Origin: CAG-177 sp003514385
GTDB lineage: Bacteria > Bacillota > Clostridia > Oscillospirales > Acutalibacteraceae
Reading direction: 5' to 3'
Assembly (NCBI GenBank): GCA_051920445.1
Contig: JBPPLN010000001.1
Location: 620,001 to 684,000, forward strand
Length of the DNA: 64,000 nt
Position 1 is the stretch's first letter. Each line of letters begins with the position of its first letter. Made by a program: the position numbers and the translations under genes. This document shows positions 8,855-17,572 of this stretch, piece after piece. The notes under the pieces are model-generated. The model searched no databases. It was not told the origin of the DNA and saw nothing but the letters and a program-made list of their open reading frames with translations.

Positions 8855-9841
8855 TTAAAAATCAAGTCTCTCCCGGAGGCTCTGTTTTATCCCAACCTCA
8901 CACACGATGCTAAGCCCGAGGAAGCAGTCCTCAAAGAAATCACGACCGAGCTTGAACTCCGGTAGAAGATAAGGCTTCATTCTGCTCTTTATCAAGCCTA
9001 TGAGCTTGTCCGTATCCATGCCCTCATCGAGCTCATATATAACTACCCTGCCCGGATTCATCAGCGCGATTATCGCCTGAAGGCGTTCGCTGCAAAAAGC
9101 TATGCGCTCGGATTCAATGCTCGGAGTGTGCAGCGGGATGTTTTCGACCTCGCCGGCAGCGCCCGACGCGCCGCAGAGCACCTCGCCGTTTGCGATTATT
9201 CCAGAGCCGCTCTTGTGCTTGCCGTAAGCATAGAGAACGGTTATACCCTCCTGATAATTCGAATATTTTCTTGCCACATTCGTTGCGACATGCAGGTCGT
9301 TGTCAATAAGAACCGTCAGTCCGAATTTTTCATTCAGCCTCTTTGCAACATCGATATGGTTGAGCGACGGGAATGCCGCCGAGTCCATAACAACACCCTT
9401 GCAGACAACGCCCGAAACGGCTATCGCCGTCATGGCTATGAGCGGATCGGCCGCAACGCTTGTCATAACAAGATTCTCAAGCGTCGAAAGTACTTTTTCG
9501 TCACAAATCGGTATATTTCCGCTGCCGATAGTACGGCTTCTGAAATCATGGATTCTGTATGAAAGAACATCGGAGTCAAGATAAATCAGCAGAAAATGCA
9601 TATAGTCCGCGTTAAGCTTATATACCTGCGCCTTGCGCCCGCGTTCCGCACCTATAACTCCGTCCGGATTAATAATTCCCTCCGCAACACCGTAATCAAT
9701 AGCTCGCGTCACGGTCGGCAGGCTCAGCCCGATGCCTTTGGCTATCTGCGGAATTGTCGCCTGCTTGTTTTTGTGTATGTATCCCCACACAGAGCGGTAA
9801 TTCGTCAGCTTGACTATGGATGAATCAAGTGTATTTTTCAA
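8855..9841 (-). CDS. ROK family transcriptional regulator
   Basis: A 328-residue protein with an N-terminal winged helix-turn-helix (about 14-65, including LSLPTVTRAIDYG and the wing RGRKAQVY). A ROK (NagC/XylR-type) domain follows with DNDLHVATNVARKYS and the GSGIIANG/GEVENIPLH region. The ATP-binding residues of true ROK kinases are not obvious, as expected for repressors that bind a sugar or sugar phosphate. Start is TTG at 9841, decided by GAGGGG nine bases upstream. It is divergent from the metallophosphoesterase-GH3 pair, the usual arrangement for a local repressor, so those genes are the likely targets. The inducer is unknown. Confidence 0.8.
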   Translation of the reverse strand: MKNTLDSSIVKLTNYRSVWGYIHKNKQATIPQIAKGIGLSLPTVTRAIDYGVAEGIINPDGVIGAERGRKAQVYKLNADYMHFLLIYLDSDVLSYRIHDFRSRTIGSGNIPICDEKVLSTLENLVMTSVAADPLIAMTAIAVSGVVCKGVVMDSAAFPSLNHIDVAKRLNEKFGLTVLIDNDLHVATNVARKYSNYQEGITVLYAYGKHKSGSGIIANGEVLCGASGAAGEVENIPLHTPSIESERIAFCSERLQAIIALMNPGRVVIYELDEGMDTDKLIGLIKSRMKPYLLPEFKLGRDFFEDCFLGLSIVCEVGIKQSLRERLDF

Positions 9842-9888
9842 AAAGCGCGCCCCTCATCTGCAAATTAGAAAACCGTGTTATTAAATCG

Positions 9889-9917
9889 ATTATATCACCG
9901 CGTTCTGCTTTTCGCAA
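9889..9917 (-). promoter_or_regulatory. promoter of the ROK regulator gene
   Basis: Minus-strand TTGCGA, 17-base spacer, TATAAT, about 48 bases before the TTG start. Confidence 0.6.
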
Positions 9918-9993
9918 TATGCACTTTTGCCAAAAACGGACTTTTTAAATTATGCACAGTAAACAACGCAGAATCGCGAATGCAACACAATTA

Positions 9994-10022
9994 TTGACAC
10001 TGTGTCGAAGTAAGTATATAAT
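9994..10022 (+). promoter_or_regulatory. consensus promoter with overlapping dyad
   Basis: TTGACA (9994-9999), a 17-base spacer and TATAAT (10017-10022) form a near-perfect sigma-A promoter for the metallophosphoesterase-GH3 operon. The dyad GACAC-T-GTGTC (9996-10006) overlaps the -35 box and is a plausible operator for the divergent ROK regulator. Confidence 0.75.
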
Positions 10023-10050
10023 TTCAGTATCAAATATCGGAGGGAGCAAC

Positions 10051-11130
10051 ATGGCAAAAGGGCTGCCGGATTCAAAGAAATATATAAAAGAAAAGCGGGC
10101 CCCCCTGCGCTTCGGCGCGGACGGAAAATTCCGCATTTTGCATCTGACGGATATCCACGAAGTCGACCCGGAGATGGACGACGAAGAGGACAGACAGATA
10201 CCGATAAACAAGAGCAAAGAGACGATAAATGTCATTCGCCGATGCATCGAAATTGCCAATCCCAATCTTGTCGTTTTCGGCGGCGACAACATCAGCGGCT
10301 ACTGGCAGGAGTTCACATATGAATATATGTATAATACTATTAAAAAGATAGTCGCGCCGATTGAGGAGAAAAATATCCCGCTCGCCATAGTTTTCGGCAA
10401 TCACGATGCCGAGGCTCAGCCCAAATTGCCGTTTCTCGCGAAAGAGAATCAGATCTGTATATACGCCGAATACGAGAATTTCAGGAGCACGATGAACGAC
10501 GAGGATGTCTCCGGCTGCGCGAATTGCAGTTTGCCTATTTTGTCTTCCGACGGCAAGCATATCGCCTGGAACATCTGGTGCATCGACTCGGGCGACTATG
10601 TCAGGGACGATGAGTTCAATGTTATAGACGACGCCGGATACGGCTTTGTAAAAAAAAATCAGATAGCATGGTACGAAAGACGCGCCGCCGAACTCAAGGC
10701 GCAGAACGGCGGAAAAGCCGTGCCCTCTCTGCTGTTTCAGCATATCCCCGTCATTCAGGAATACAAAAAACTCAAAAAAGACCCGGATGGCGAATACAGC
10801 CTCGGCGCGCAGCACTACTCCGTCCCGGACGGCGCACTGCTCGAGGGCGAGATTCACGAATCCCCATGCCCGCCGCTCGAAAACGGCGACGAATTCGAGA
10901 GCTGGAAGAGAACGGGCGATATAGTCGCCGCATTCTTCGGCCACGACCATGTGAACACATTCACAATGGAAGTCGACGGCATAAAGCTCGTTCAGAGCCC
11001 AGGCGCGGGCTACCACTCCTACGGCGACAAACGCGGCGGCAGACTGATTATAATAGACGAAAACAAGCCGGATTCGTATGAGTCGGAATGCATTTTCATC
11101 GACAGAATAACACAAGGTGAGCTTAAATAA
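10051..11130 (+). CDS. calcineurin-like metallophosphoesterase
   Basis: A 359-residue enzyme with all five blocks of the dimetal phosphoesterase fold: LTDIHE, GGDNISG, GNHDAEA, FQHIP and GHDHVN, which supply the Asp/His/Asn metal ligands. It resembles the Icc/purple-acid-phosphatase-like group that acts on phosphodiesters or phosphomonoesters. Start is the ATG at 10051 with GGAGGGAG upstream; an in-frame extension to 9952 would run through the promoter. There is no signal peptide, so it is cytoplasmic. It is co-transcribed with a GH3 beta-glucosidase 26 bases downstream, suggesting work on a phosphorylated product or regulator of glycoside catabolism, which is inference. Confidence 0.82.
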   Translation: MAKGLPDSKKYIKEKRAPLRFGADGKFRILHLTDIHEVDPEMDDEEDRQIPINKSKETINVIRRCIEIANPNLVVFGGDNISGYWQEFTYEYMYNTIKKIVAPIEEKNIPLAIVFGNHDAEAQPKLPFLAKENQICIYAEYENFRSTMNDEDVSGCANCSLPILSSDGKHIAWNIWCIDSGDYVRDDEFNVIDDAGYGFVKKNQIAWYERRAAELKAQNGGKAVPSLLFQHIPVIQEYKKLKKDPDGEYSLGAQHYSVPDGALLEGEIHESPCPPLENGDEFESWKRTGDIVAAFFGHDHVNTFTMEVDGIKLVQSPGAGYHSYGDKRGGRLIIIDENKPDSYESECIFIDRITQGELK

Positions 11131-11156
11131 ATTCAAATAAAGGACGGAGAACAGCT

Positions 11157-13538
11157 ATGGACAAATACGCAAGATTCAGATATCAGCCCTGCATCCCGCT
11201 CGGCGCGGACGGCAGAAAGGTCACAGGTTCGCCCGAGCACGCCGCGCTCTCGAGAAAGGCCGCCGGCGAGGGTATGGTTCTGCTCAAAAACAGGCTTCAC
11301 ACTCTGCCGCTCACGCGCGGAACAAGAGTCGCACTCTTCGGCAAGGCGACTATCGAATACATAAAGGGCGGCGGCGGAAGCGGCGACGTTTTCTGCGCCT
11401 ACATCCGCAATGCCTATGACGGATTCAGTCAGAAGGAAGCCGAGGGCAAGGTCAGCGTGTTCAAACCGACCGTCGAGTTCTACAAAGAATATGTCAAGGA
11501 GGCGAGCAAGCGCATCCCGACCCGCGCCCAGATTGAGAAGATATGGGACAAGGTCAACGCCATGTCCTTCTGCAAAGAGAAAGACGATATAATCTACGAC
11601 ACCTTCGCGAGCATGCATGTTGCCGAGGCGCATATGCCCGACGAGCTCATAGCGGAGGCAGCCGCGAACGCGGATATCGCGATAATAACCCTCAGCCGCT
11701 TCTCCGCAGAGGGCGTTGACAGAAAGGCTATCCCCGGCGACTACTACCTTTCGGACACGGAGAAGAGCCTCATCGACCGCGTCACTGCGGCATTCCCGAA
11801 CACGGTCATAGTCCTCAACTCCGGCGCAGTCGTTGACTGCGAGTATTTCGCGGACAACGAAAAAGTCGGCGCGATAATCTCCGGCTGGCAGGGCGGACTC
11901 GAGGGCGGCATGGCGATTGCAGACATTATCTGCGGCGATGTCAACCCCTCCGGCAAATTGGCGGACACTATCCCCGACTCCTACGACTCATATCAAAATG
12001 CGCAGGAGTTTCTGACAGGCTTCGAGCATCTCGATTATTTCGATGATATATATGTTGGCTACCGCTATTTCGAGACGATTCCCGGCGCCGCCGAAAAAGT
12101 TCGCTATCCGTTCGGCTTCGGTCTCTCTTATACTGATTTCGAGTTCAGCGGCGCATTCTGCGGCGAGAGCGACGGAAAGATAGTCGCCGCGGTGACGGTC
12201 AAAAACATCGGCAAAGTGCCCGGCAAAGAGGTCGTTCAGCTCTATTACAGCGCGCCGCAAGGCAAACTCGGCAAGCCCGCAAAAGAGCTCGCCGCATTCA
12301 AAAAGACGAAGCTGCTCTCCCCCGGCGAATCAGAGGCAATCGCGCTGAGCTTTGATATCGGCGACATGGCGAGCTTCGACGATCTCGGCAAGATAAAGAA
12401 ATCAGCATTCGTGCTCGAAAAAGGCACATACTCGTTCTACCTCGGAAATTCCGCCAGAGCGACAGAAAAGCTCCACTACGACTTCGTGCTGAGCGAGGAT
12501 ATAATCACAAAAGAATCGAAGCCGCTCTGCAGACCGTTCAAGCTCGAAAAGCGTCTGCTCGCGGACGGCAGCTTTGAAAATCTCCCGACGGGCGAACCCG
12601 TTTACACACGCGGCACGCACGCTCCCATCGAAGCGACCGCGCCCAAAGATACGATCATGTTTGACGAAGTCGGCGAAAATATAACGCTCGACGAATTTAT
12701 AAAGCAGTTCACCGTTGACGAGCTTATCGACTTTGTCGGCGGGCATCAGAATCAGCCCGGAGTCTGCAACACAGGCGCGTTCGGCGGCATGAAACGCCTC
12801 GATGTGCCGCCCGTCCCGACTGCTGACGGACCTGCGGGTCTGCGTCTCAACGCTTCAACGGGTGTGCCCACCACGGCATGGCCCTGCGCAACGCTTCTCG
12901 CGTGCACATGGAACACGGATCTCATTGAAGAAGTCGGCGCGGCAGGCGGCGCGGAGCTGCGCGAGAACAATCTCGGCGTGTGGCTCGCGCCCGCGATGAA
13001 CATTCACCGCAATCCCCTGTGCGGACGCAACTTCGAGTATTTCTCCGAGGATCCACTCCTCGCCGGAAAGTGCTGCGCCGCCGATGTGCGCGGCATCCAG
13101 TCGCAGAAGATAGCCGCATCGGTCAAGCACTTCGCCTGCAACAACAGGGAGTCGAACCGCTTTGAATGCGATTCCAGAGTTTCCGAGCGCGCGCTCAGGG
13201 AGATATATCTGCGCGGCTTCGAGATATGTGTCAAAGAGGCCGACCCGTGGACAATTATGTCCTCCTACAATCTCATCAACGGCTGCCACACTTCGGTGAG
13301 CCATGAATTGCTCACCGAGATGCTCCGCAACGAGTGGGGCTTCAAGGGCATGGTCACGACAGACTGGGGCGTCCACAGCAGCCACTCCGACGAGGTTCTC
13401 GCCGGGAACGATGTCAAGATGGGCGACGGCGAGCCCGAGGAGCTGAAAGCGGCATTTGAAAGCAGCAAGATAACCCGCGCCGACCTTGAGACGAGCGTCA
13501 GACGCATACTCGAACTGACGATGAAAGTCGCGGAATAA
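11157..13538 (+). CDS. GH3 beta-glucosidase with permuted domain order
   Basis: A 793-residue cytoplasmic glycoside hydrolase. The domains run in inverted order: the GH3 C-terminal domain first (about 25-340, including KAAGEGMVLLKN and the GGGGSGDV loop), then a fibronectin-III-like domain (about 345-425, VTVKNIGKVPGKEVVQLYY). The TIM-barrel GH3 N-terminal domain (about 490-793) comes last, with KHFACNN and the nucleophile motif MVTTDWG (Asp736). The same order is known from beta-glucosidases of Ruminococcus albus and Butyrivibrio. There is no signal peptide, so it should act on imported beta-glucosides. GGAGAACAGCT precedes the ATG. It is second in the operon with the metallophosphoesterase. 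Confidence 0.88.
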   Translation: MDKYARFRYQPCIPLGADGRKVTGSPEHAALSRKAAGEGMVLLKNRLHTLPLTRGTRVALFGKATIEYIKGGGGSGDVFCAYIRNAYDGFSQKEAEGKVSVFKPTVEFYKEYVKEASKRIPTRAQIEKIWDKVNAMSFCKEKDDIIYDTFASMHVAEAHMPDELIAEAAANADIAIITLSRFSAEGVDRKAIPGDYYLSDTEKSLIDRVTAAFPNTVIVLNSGAVVDCEYFADNEKVGAIISGWQGGLEGGMAIADIICGDVNPSGKLADTIPDSYDSYQNAQEFLTGFEHLDYFDDIYVGYRYFETIPGAAEKVRYPFGFGLSYTDFEFSGAFCGESDGKIVAAVTVKNIGKVPGKEVVQLYYSAPQGKLGKPAKELAAFKKTKLLSPGESEAIALSFDIGDMASFDDLGKIKKSAFVLEKGTYSFYLGNSARATEKLHYDFVLSEDIITKESKPLCRPFKLEKRLLADGSFENLPTGEPVYTRGTHAPIEATAPKDTIMFDEVGENITLDEFIKQFTVDELIDFVGGHQNQPGVCNTGAFGGMKRLDVPPVPTADGPAGLRLNASTGVPTTAWPCATLLACTWNTDLIEEVGAAGGAELRENNLGVWLAPAMNIHRNPLCGRNFEYFSEDPLLAGKCCAADVRGIQSQKIAASVKHFACNNRESNRFECDSRVSERALREIYLRGFEICVKEADPWTIMSSYNLINGCHTSVSHELLTEMLRNEWGFKGMVTTDWGVHSSHSDEVLAGNDVKMGDGEPEELKAAFESSKITRADLETSVRRILELTMKVAE

Positions 13539-13554
13539 ATCAGATATAAAGCAA

Positions 13555-13579
13555 AGCAGTCGCCCGCGCGGCTGCTTTT
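13555..13579 (+). terminator. terminator of the GH3 operon
   Basis: AGCAGTCGC, loop CCGC, GCGGCTGCT, then TTTTG: a 9-bp stem with one G-T wobble, 17 bases past the stop codon. Confidence 0.75.
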
Positions 13580-13636
13580 GCATGTTCGGGCTATATTACG
13601 CCCGTTTTGTCTGCGGCTTTTTGGCAAAAATCGACA

Positions 13637-13665
13637 TTGCAAAATATATTTTTCAATGATATACT
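13637..13665 (+). promoter_or_regulatory. promoter of a candidate non-coding RNA
   Basis: TTGCAA, 17-base spacer, TATACT. Transcription would start at about 13672, immediately before the 5' strand of a long closing helix. No protein gene lies downstream on this strand. Confidence 0.6.
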
Positions 13666-13671
13666 TTAATT

Positions 13672-13890
13672 ATTAACGCAGCGTTATTAATCGTTGATGG
13701 GGACCGCCACAAGCCTGTCCGCAAAAGCCGGGGATGCCTTTTTTTCCACCTTTTGTGCATCGTCTTTCCCCTGCGGTCGGATTATCGCCGCTTTGTGCAC
13801 CCGCAGGCGACATTTTACGGGCAGAGCGGCGGATAAATAACGAAAAGAATTCAGTCTTTTGGTTATTTGATTGATAACGCTACGTTATAA
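13672..13890 (+). ncRNA. candidate structured non-coding RNA, about 220 nt
   Basis: The ends pair over about 19 bp: 13675-13693 with 13868-13886, with one C-A mismatch and two G-T wobbles. The helix is closed by a further T-A pair at 13674/13887. Inside are GC-rich blocks that can pair with each other (CTGCGG 13771-13776 with CCGCAG 13801-13806; CTGTCC with GGGCAG) and a long hairpin at about 13836-13869 (AAATAAC... with ...GTTATTT). A promoter lies directly upstream and a terminator directly downstream; no plausible reading frame exists. Size and architecture are compatible with families such as the raiA-motif RNA or 6S RNA, but I cannot assign it from sequence alone. A mobile palindromic element is the alternative. 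Confidence 0.5.
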
Positions 13891-13898
13891 ATATTTCA

Positions 13899-13934
13899 GG
13901 CGGTCGGTGGTTTTTCGTCCGCCGTTATTTTCTT
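13899..13934 (+). terminator. terminator of the candidate non-coding RNA
   Basis: GGCGG (13899-13903) pairs with CCGCC (13919-13923), with an adjacent CG/CG extension, followed by GTTATTTTCTT. Confidence 0.5.
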
Positions 13935-13990
13935 GATGTTTTTCGCCGCCATTGCGGATTTTTCGCAAAATATATAACTGTATATATAAC

Positions 13991-14036
13991 AAACCGCTGA
14001 TTTCAAACGCCTGCGGACGGCGCTGATCAGCGGTTT
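13991..14036 (-). terminator. terminator of the polysaccharide operon
   Basis: AAACCGCTGAT (13991-14001) pairs with ATCAGCGGTTT (14026-14036), 11 bp with a 24-base loop, 45 bases beyond the capG stop on the minus strand. Confidence 0.55.
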
Positions 14037-14080
14037 ACTATATGTAGAATTTTAAAGAAAAATCAATACGAGCATCAAAT

Positions 14081-15256
14081 TCAGGATTTTCTCCACACCA
14101 TCTTGTCAACAATGCCGGTATATGACTGAATGATTTTTACTACTCTGCCACTCACGCTTTCATCTGTATAATCTGCAACAGGGACGCCAAAATCCGAATT
14201 TTCATTCATTTCAACAGCCAACTTTACCGCGCGTAGCAACTCCGTTTTATCTATCCCTGCAAGCACGAAGCAACCTTTTTCAAGAGCCTCCGGCCGTTCC
14301 GTAGATGTTCTTATACAGACCGCAGGAAAAGATTTTCCGATACTCGTAAAGAAGCTGCTTTCTTCGGGCAGCGTACCGCTGTCGGAAACGACCGCAAAGG
14401 CATTGAGCTGAAGCTTGTTGTAATCGTGAAAGCCAAACGGTTCATGGCATCTGACGCGGCTGTCGAGAACAAACCCGCTCTTTTTCAGTCTCTCCCTACT
14501 TCTCGGGTGGCACGAATACAGTATCGGCATATCATACATCGCCGCGAGTTCATTTATCGCAGAAAACAGCGACAGAAAATTTTTCTCTGTATCAATATTT
14601 TCTTCCCTGTGGGCAGAGAGTAATATATATTTTCCTGACTGCACATCTAATTTTTCAAGCACATTGCTTTTCTCTATCTCTGCGAGGTTTGCGCGGAGCA
14701 CTTCAGCCATTGGGGAGCCGGTCACATACGTTCTCTCTTTCGGAAGTCCGCACTCGGCAAGATATCTGCGCGCGTGCTCAGAATAAGCCATGTTCACATC
14801 GGAAATTATATCAACTATGCGTCTGTTAGTCTCTTCCGGTAAGCACTCATCCTTGCACCTGTTTCCGGCTTCCATATGGAATATCGGGATATGGAGTCTC
14901 TTTGCCGGTATTGCCGAAAGGCAGGAATTCGTGTCACCGAGTATAAGGAGTGCATCCGGCTTTATTTTCTGCATTAACTTATAGGAATAATTTATTATGT
15001 TGCCTATCGTCGCGCCGAGGTCATCTCCGACGGCATCCATATACACATCGGGATCATCGAGCTTTAAATCATGAAAAAACACACCGTTCAGGTTGTAGTC
15101 GTAATTCTGCCCGGTATGCGCAAGTATGCAGTCAAAATATTTTCTGCATTTGGTTATCACGGCAGAAAGTCTGATTATCTCAGGTCTCGTGCCTATTATT
15201 ATCAGAAGCTTCAGCTTTTCGTTATTTTTAAAGCTTATATTTTCAAAATCTTTCAT
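14081..15256 (-). CDS. capG: UDP-GlcNAc 2-epimerase-type enzyme, UDP-FucNAc synthesis (CapG/WbjD)
   Basis: A 391-residue GT-B-fold epimerase of the non-hydrolysing UDP-GlcNAc 2-epimerase family. GTRPEIIRLSAVI (22-34), HTGQNYD and MEAGNRC are the family blocks. Its position directly after capE and capF homologues identifies the substrate. It is expected to perform the final C2 epimerisation of UDP-N-acetyl-6-deoxytalosamine to UDP-N-acetyl-L-fucosamine (WbjD/CapG), not UDP-ManNAc formation (WecB/MnaA). The start overlaps the capF stop by four bases (ATGA), indicating translational coupling. Cytoplasmic; last gene of the locus, followed by a hairpin terminator. Confidence 0.85.
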   Translation of the reverse strand: MKDFENISFKNNEKLKLLIIIGTRPEIIRLSAVITKCRKYFDCILAHTGQNYDYNLNGVFFHDLKLDDPDVYMDAVGDDLGATIGNIINYSYKLMQKIKPDALLILGDTNSCLSAIPAKRLHIPIFHMEAGNRCKDECLPEETNRRIVDIISDVNMAYSEHARRYLAECGLPKERTYVTGSPMAEVLRANLAEIEKSNVLEKLDVQSGKYILLSAHREENIDTEKNFLSLFSAINELAAMYDMPILYSCHPRSRERLKKSGFVLDSRVRCHEPFGFHDYNKLQLNAFAVVSDSGTLPEESSFFTSIGKSFPAVCIRTSTERPEALEKGCFVLAGIDKTELLRAVKLAVEMNENSDFGVPVADYTDESVSGRVVKIIQSYTGIVDKMVWRKS

Positions 15257-16458
15257 CTTTCCACCGCCTCTCCGAATGTGTCCGGGTGTAAAGGATCAAA
15301 CTGTTCATTCGCCCACATAAGCGTTATTAAATCCTCATTATCACTGAGATTTATTATATTGTGCGTATATCCGGGAAGCATACGCACAGCTTCTATCTTT
15401 TCTCCGCTCACTTCGAAATTCAATATCTCATCCGACCCTATTCGTCGTTCCTGTATCAGCGCATGACCAGAAACCACAATAAATATCTCCCATTTACTGT
15501 TGTGCCAGTGCTCGCCCTTTGTTATGCCGGGTTTTGATATATTGACGCTGAACTGTCCGCAATTGGCGGTTTTCAACAGTTCCGTAAAGCTGCCGCGAGC
15601 GTCAACATTCATTTTCAAAGCGGAAATTGCTTTTTCACGCGGCAAATACGACAGGTATGTGCTATACAGCTTTTTTTCAAAGCTTCCTGCCGGGATATCC
15701 GGCATCACGAGCGTGTCCGGCTGACTCTTGAATGTGTTGAGAATCTCAACTATTCTGCCGAGCGTAACATGATGAGTTATCGGCACGGTGCAAAATTTAC
15801 CGCTGTCCGATGCGATCGTGTTTGCTCCCTCGAAATTACATCTGTGTTCTTTTGCGTTTATGACATCTAACATCTCACCGACAAGATCGTCAATATAAAG
15901 CAGCTCCAACTCTATATCCGGATCGCTGACGCTTATAGGCAAATCATTTGCAATATTATTGCAGAATGTCGCTACGACGCTGTTATAGTTAGGGCGGCAC
16001 CACTTACCGAAAAGGTTCGGAAAGCGATATACGAGTACGCGTGCGCCCGTTCTGCTTGCATAGTCAAGGAACAGATTTTCCGCCGTAAGCTTTGATTTAC
16101 CGTATTCACTGTTTGCATACCGCCCTGCAAGAGTTGCCTGAACGGATGACGAAAAAACTATCGGACAAGTATTGTTATGCTTTTCGAGCAACCCAATCAG
16201 CTCTGATGTGAATCCCACATTTCCTGTCACAAATTCGCTGCTGTCCTTCGGTCTGTTTACTCCGGCAAAGTCAAAAACAAAATCGGTATCTTTGCAAAAT
16301 CTTTCAAGCTCAGCGGAATCTGTACCGATGTCATACTCAAAAATACTATCTATTTTGAGTTCCGGTCTTGTGCGATCCTTGTTGTCCCTGATATTCTTTA
16401 ACGACTCAACAAGGTTTCTCCCAACAAACCCGCGAGCTCCCGTAACAAGTATATTCAT
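15253..16458 (-). CDS. capF: bifunctional UDP-sugar reductase/epimerase CapF/WbjC
   Basis: A 401-residue two-domain protein. The N-terminal SDR Rossmann domain opens with MNILVTGARGFVGRNL; its SSSVQATLAGRYANSEYGKSK stretch carries the YxxxK pair. The C-terminal cupin domain (about 290-401) has KGEHWHNSKWEIFIVVSG, the metal-binding histidines of CapF. In Staphylococcus and Pseudomonas this enzyme epimerises C3 in the cupin domain, then reduces the 4-keto group with NADPH in the SDR domain to give UDP-6-deoxy-L-TalNAc. It is overlapped at both ends by capE (1 base) and capG (4 bases). Confidence 0.88.
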   Translation of the reverse strand: MNILVTGARGFVGRNLVESLKNIRDNKDRTRPELKIDSIFEYDIGTDSAELERFCKDTDFVFDFAGVNRPKDSSEFVTGNVGFTSELIGLLEKHNNTCPIVFSSSVQATLAGRYANSEYGKSKLTAENLFLDYASRTGARVLVYRFPNLFGKWCRPNYNSVVATFCNNIANDLPISVSDPDIELELLYIDDLVGEMLDVINAKEHRCNFEGANTIASDSGKFCTVPITHHVTLGRIVEILNTFKSQPDTLVMPDIPAGSFEKKLYSTYLSYLPREKAISALKMNVDARGSFTELLKTANCGQFSVNISKPGITKGEHWHNSKWEIFIVVSGHALIQERRIGSDEILNFEVSGEKIEAVRMLPGYTHNIINLSDNEDLITLMWANEQFDPLHPDTFGEAVER

Positions 16459-17486
16459 CAGCAGTCTCCCCCAAATAGTTTGAGCTTTCTGAGCAAATTC
16501 TTCATACCTTCCACATCGAGCCTCTGTGTGTTGTGAGATGTATATTGTCCGACAGTCTCAAGAGCTTTGCTTCCATTTTTAAAATAGTTGTCATAATTAA
16601 GATCACGGTTATCCGCATGTATGCGGAAAAATCCTGGAAGATCCTCTGCTCTGAGCATTTCCTCCTCTGTTACAAGCACCTCATAGACCTTTTCGCCGTG
16701 GCGTGTGCCTATAACGGACATCCCAACATCAGATTGCCTCAGCTCAAGTATAGCACGCGCAAGCGTTTCAATTGTTGCAGCCGGAGCCTTTTGGACAAAC
16801 AAGTCGCCCTGCCCCGCATTTTCGAATGCATAAAGCACAAGATCCACTGCATCATTGAGTGTCATCATAAACCGTGTCATATCAGGGTTTGTGACAGTAA
16901 GCGGTTTCCCTTCCTCTATCTGCTCGCAGAACAGCGGAATGACCGATCCGCGCGACGCCATAACATTTCCGTAACGTGTCAGGCACAGCACTGGATCATC
17001 TGCCAGCATCTGCCGCGATCGAGCTATGACATTTTTCTCCATCACGGCTTTTGTCATACCCATAGCGTTTATCGGATACGCCGCTTTGTCGGTCGAAAGA
17101 AACACCGCCTTTTTGACATGGTTTTCCACGCAGGCATCTATAACATTATTCGAACCGATAACATTGGTCTTTACCGCCTCCATCGGATAGAACTCGCAGG
17201 ACGGAACCTGTTTAAGTGCCGCGGCATGAAACACATAATCCACTCCGCGGAACGCAGGAGCTATAGAACGGTAATCGCGAACATCTCCTATGTAAAATTT
17301 GATTTTATTTGCACAGTCCGGATATGCCAGTTGATAAGCATGCCGCATATCATCCTGCTTTTTTTCATCGCGGGAAAGTATTCTTATTTCCTCTATGTCG
17401 GTTTCCAAAAAACGGTCAAGTACAGCATGTCCGAAGCTGCCGGTTCCGCCGGTAATTAAAAGGGTTTTTAAAGAAAACAAACTCAC
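16458..17486 (-). CDS. capE: UDP-GlcNAc 4,6-dehydratase/5-epimerase CapE/WbjB
   Basis: A 342-residue extended SDR enzyme with GGTGSFGHAVLDRFL (13-27) as nucleotide-binding loop. Its central region STDKAAYPINAMGMTKAVME carries the Met/Lys version of the catalytic motif typical of FlaA1/CapE inverting dehydratases. It begins L-FucNAc synthesis by converting UDP-GlcNAc to a 4-keto-6-deoxy-L-talo-type intermediate. Start is GTG at 17486, with an AAGGAG site 12 bases upstream. It lacks the membrane helices of the longer CapD/FlaA1-like proteins. It heads the capE-capF-capG trio. Confidence 0.87.
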   Translation of the reverse strand: MSLFSLKTLLITGGTGSFGHAVLDRFLETDIEEIRILSRDEKKQDDMRHAYQLAYPDCANKIKFYIGDVRDYRSIAPAFRGVDYVFHAAALKQVPSCEFYPMEAVKTNVIGSNNVIDACVENHVKKAVFLSTDKAAYPINAMGMTKAVMEKNVIARSRQMLADDPVLCLTRYGNVMASRGSVIPLFCEQIEEGKPLTVTNPDMTRFMMTLNDAVDLVLYAFENAGQGDLFVQKAPAATIETLARAILELRQSDVGMSVIGTRHGEKVYEVLVTEEEMLRAEDLPGFFRIHADNRDLNYDNYFKNGSKALETVGQYTSHNTQRLDVEGMKNLLRKLKLFGGDC

Positions 17487-17572
17487 AGGTATAACTCCTT
17501 TTCAAACATTTCAATCACTAAAAATATTAATTATCACTATATGGTTACCACAAGCATTAAAATAGCTCTTCA

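Noticed and set aside
9952..10050. Longer start for the metallophosphoesterase
   Set aside because: Would place the promoter inside the coding region; ATG 10051 has GGAGGGAG.
14081..15256. WecB/MnaA (UDP-ManNAc-forming epimerase)
   Set aside because: The family is the same, but adjacency and overlap with capE and capF point to the CapG/WbjD role.
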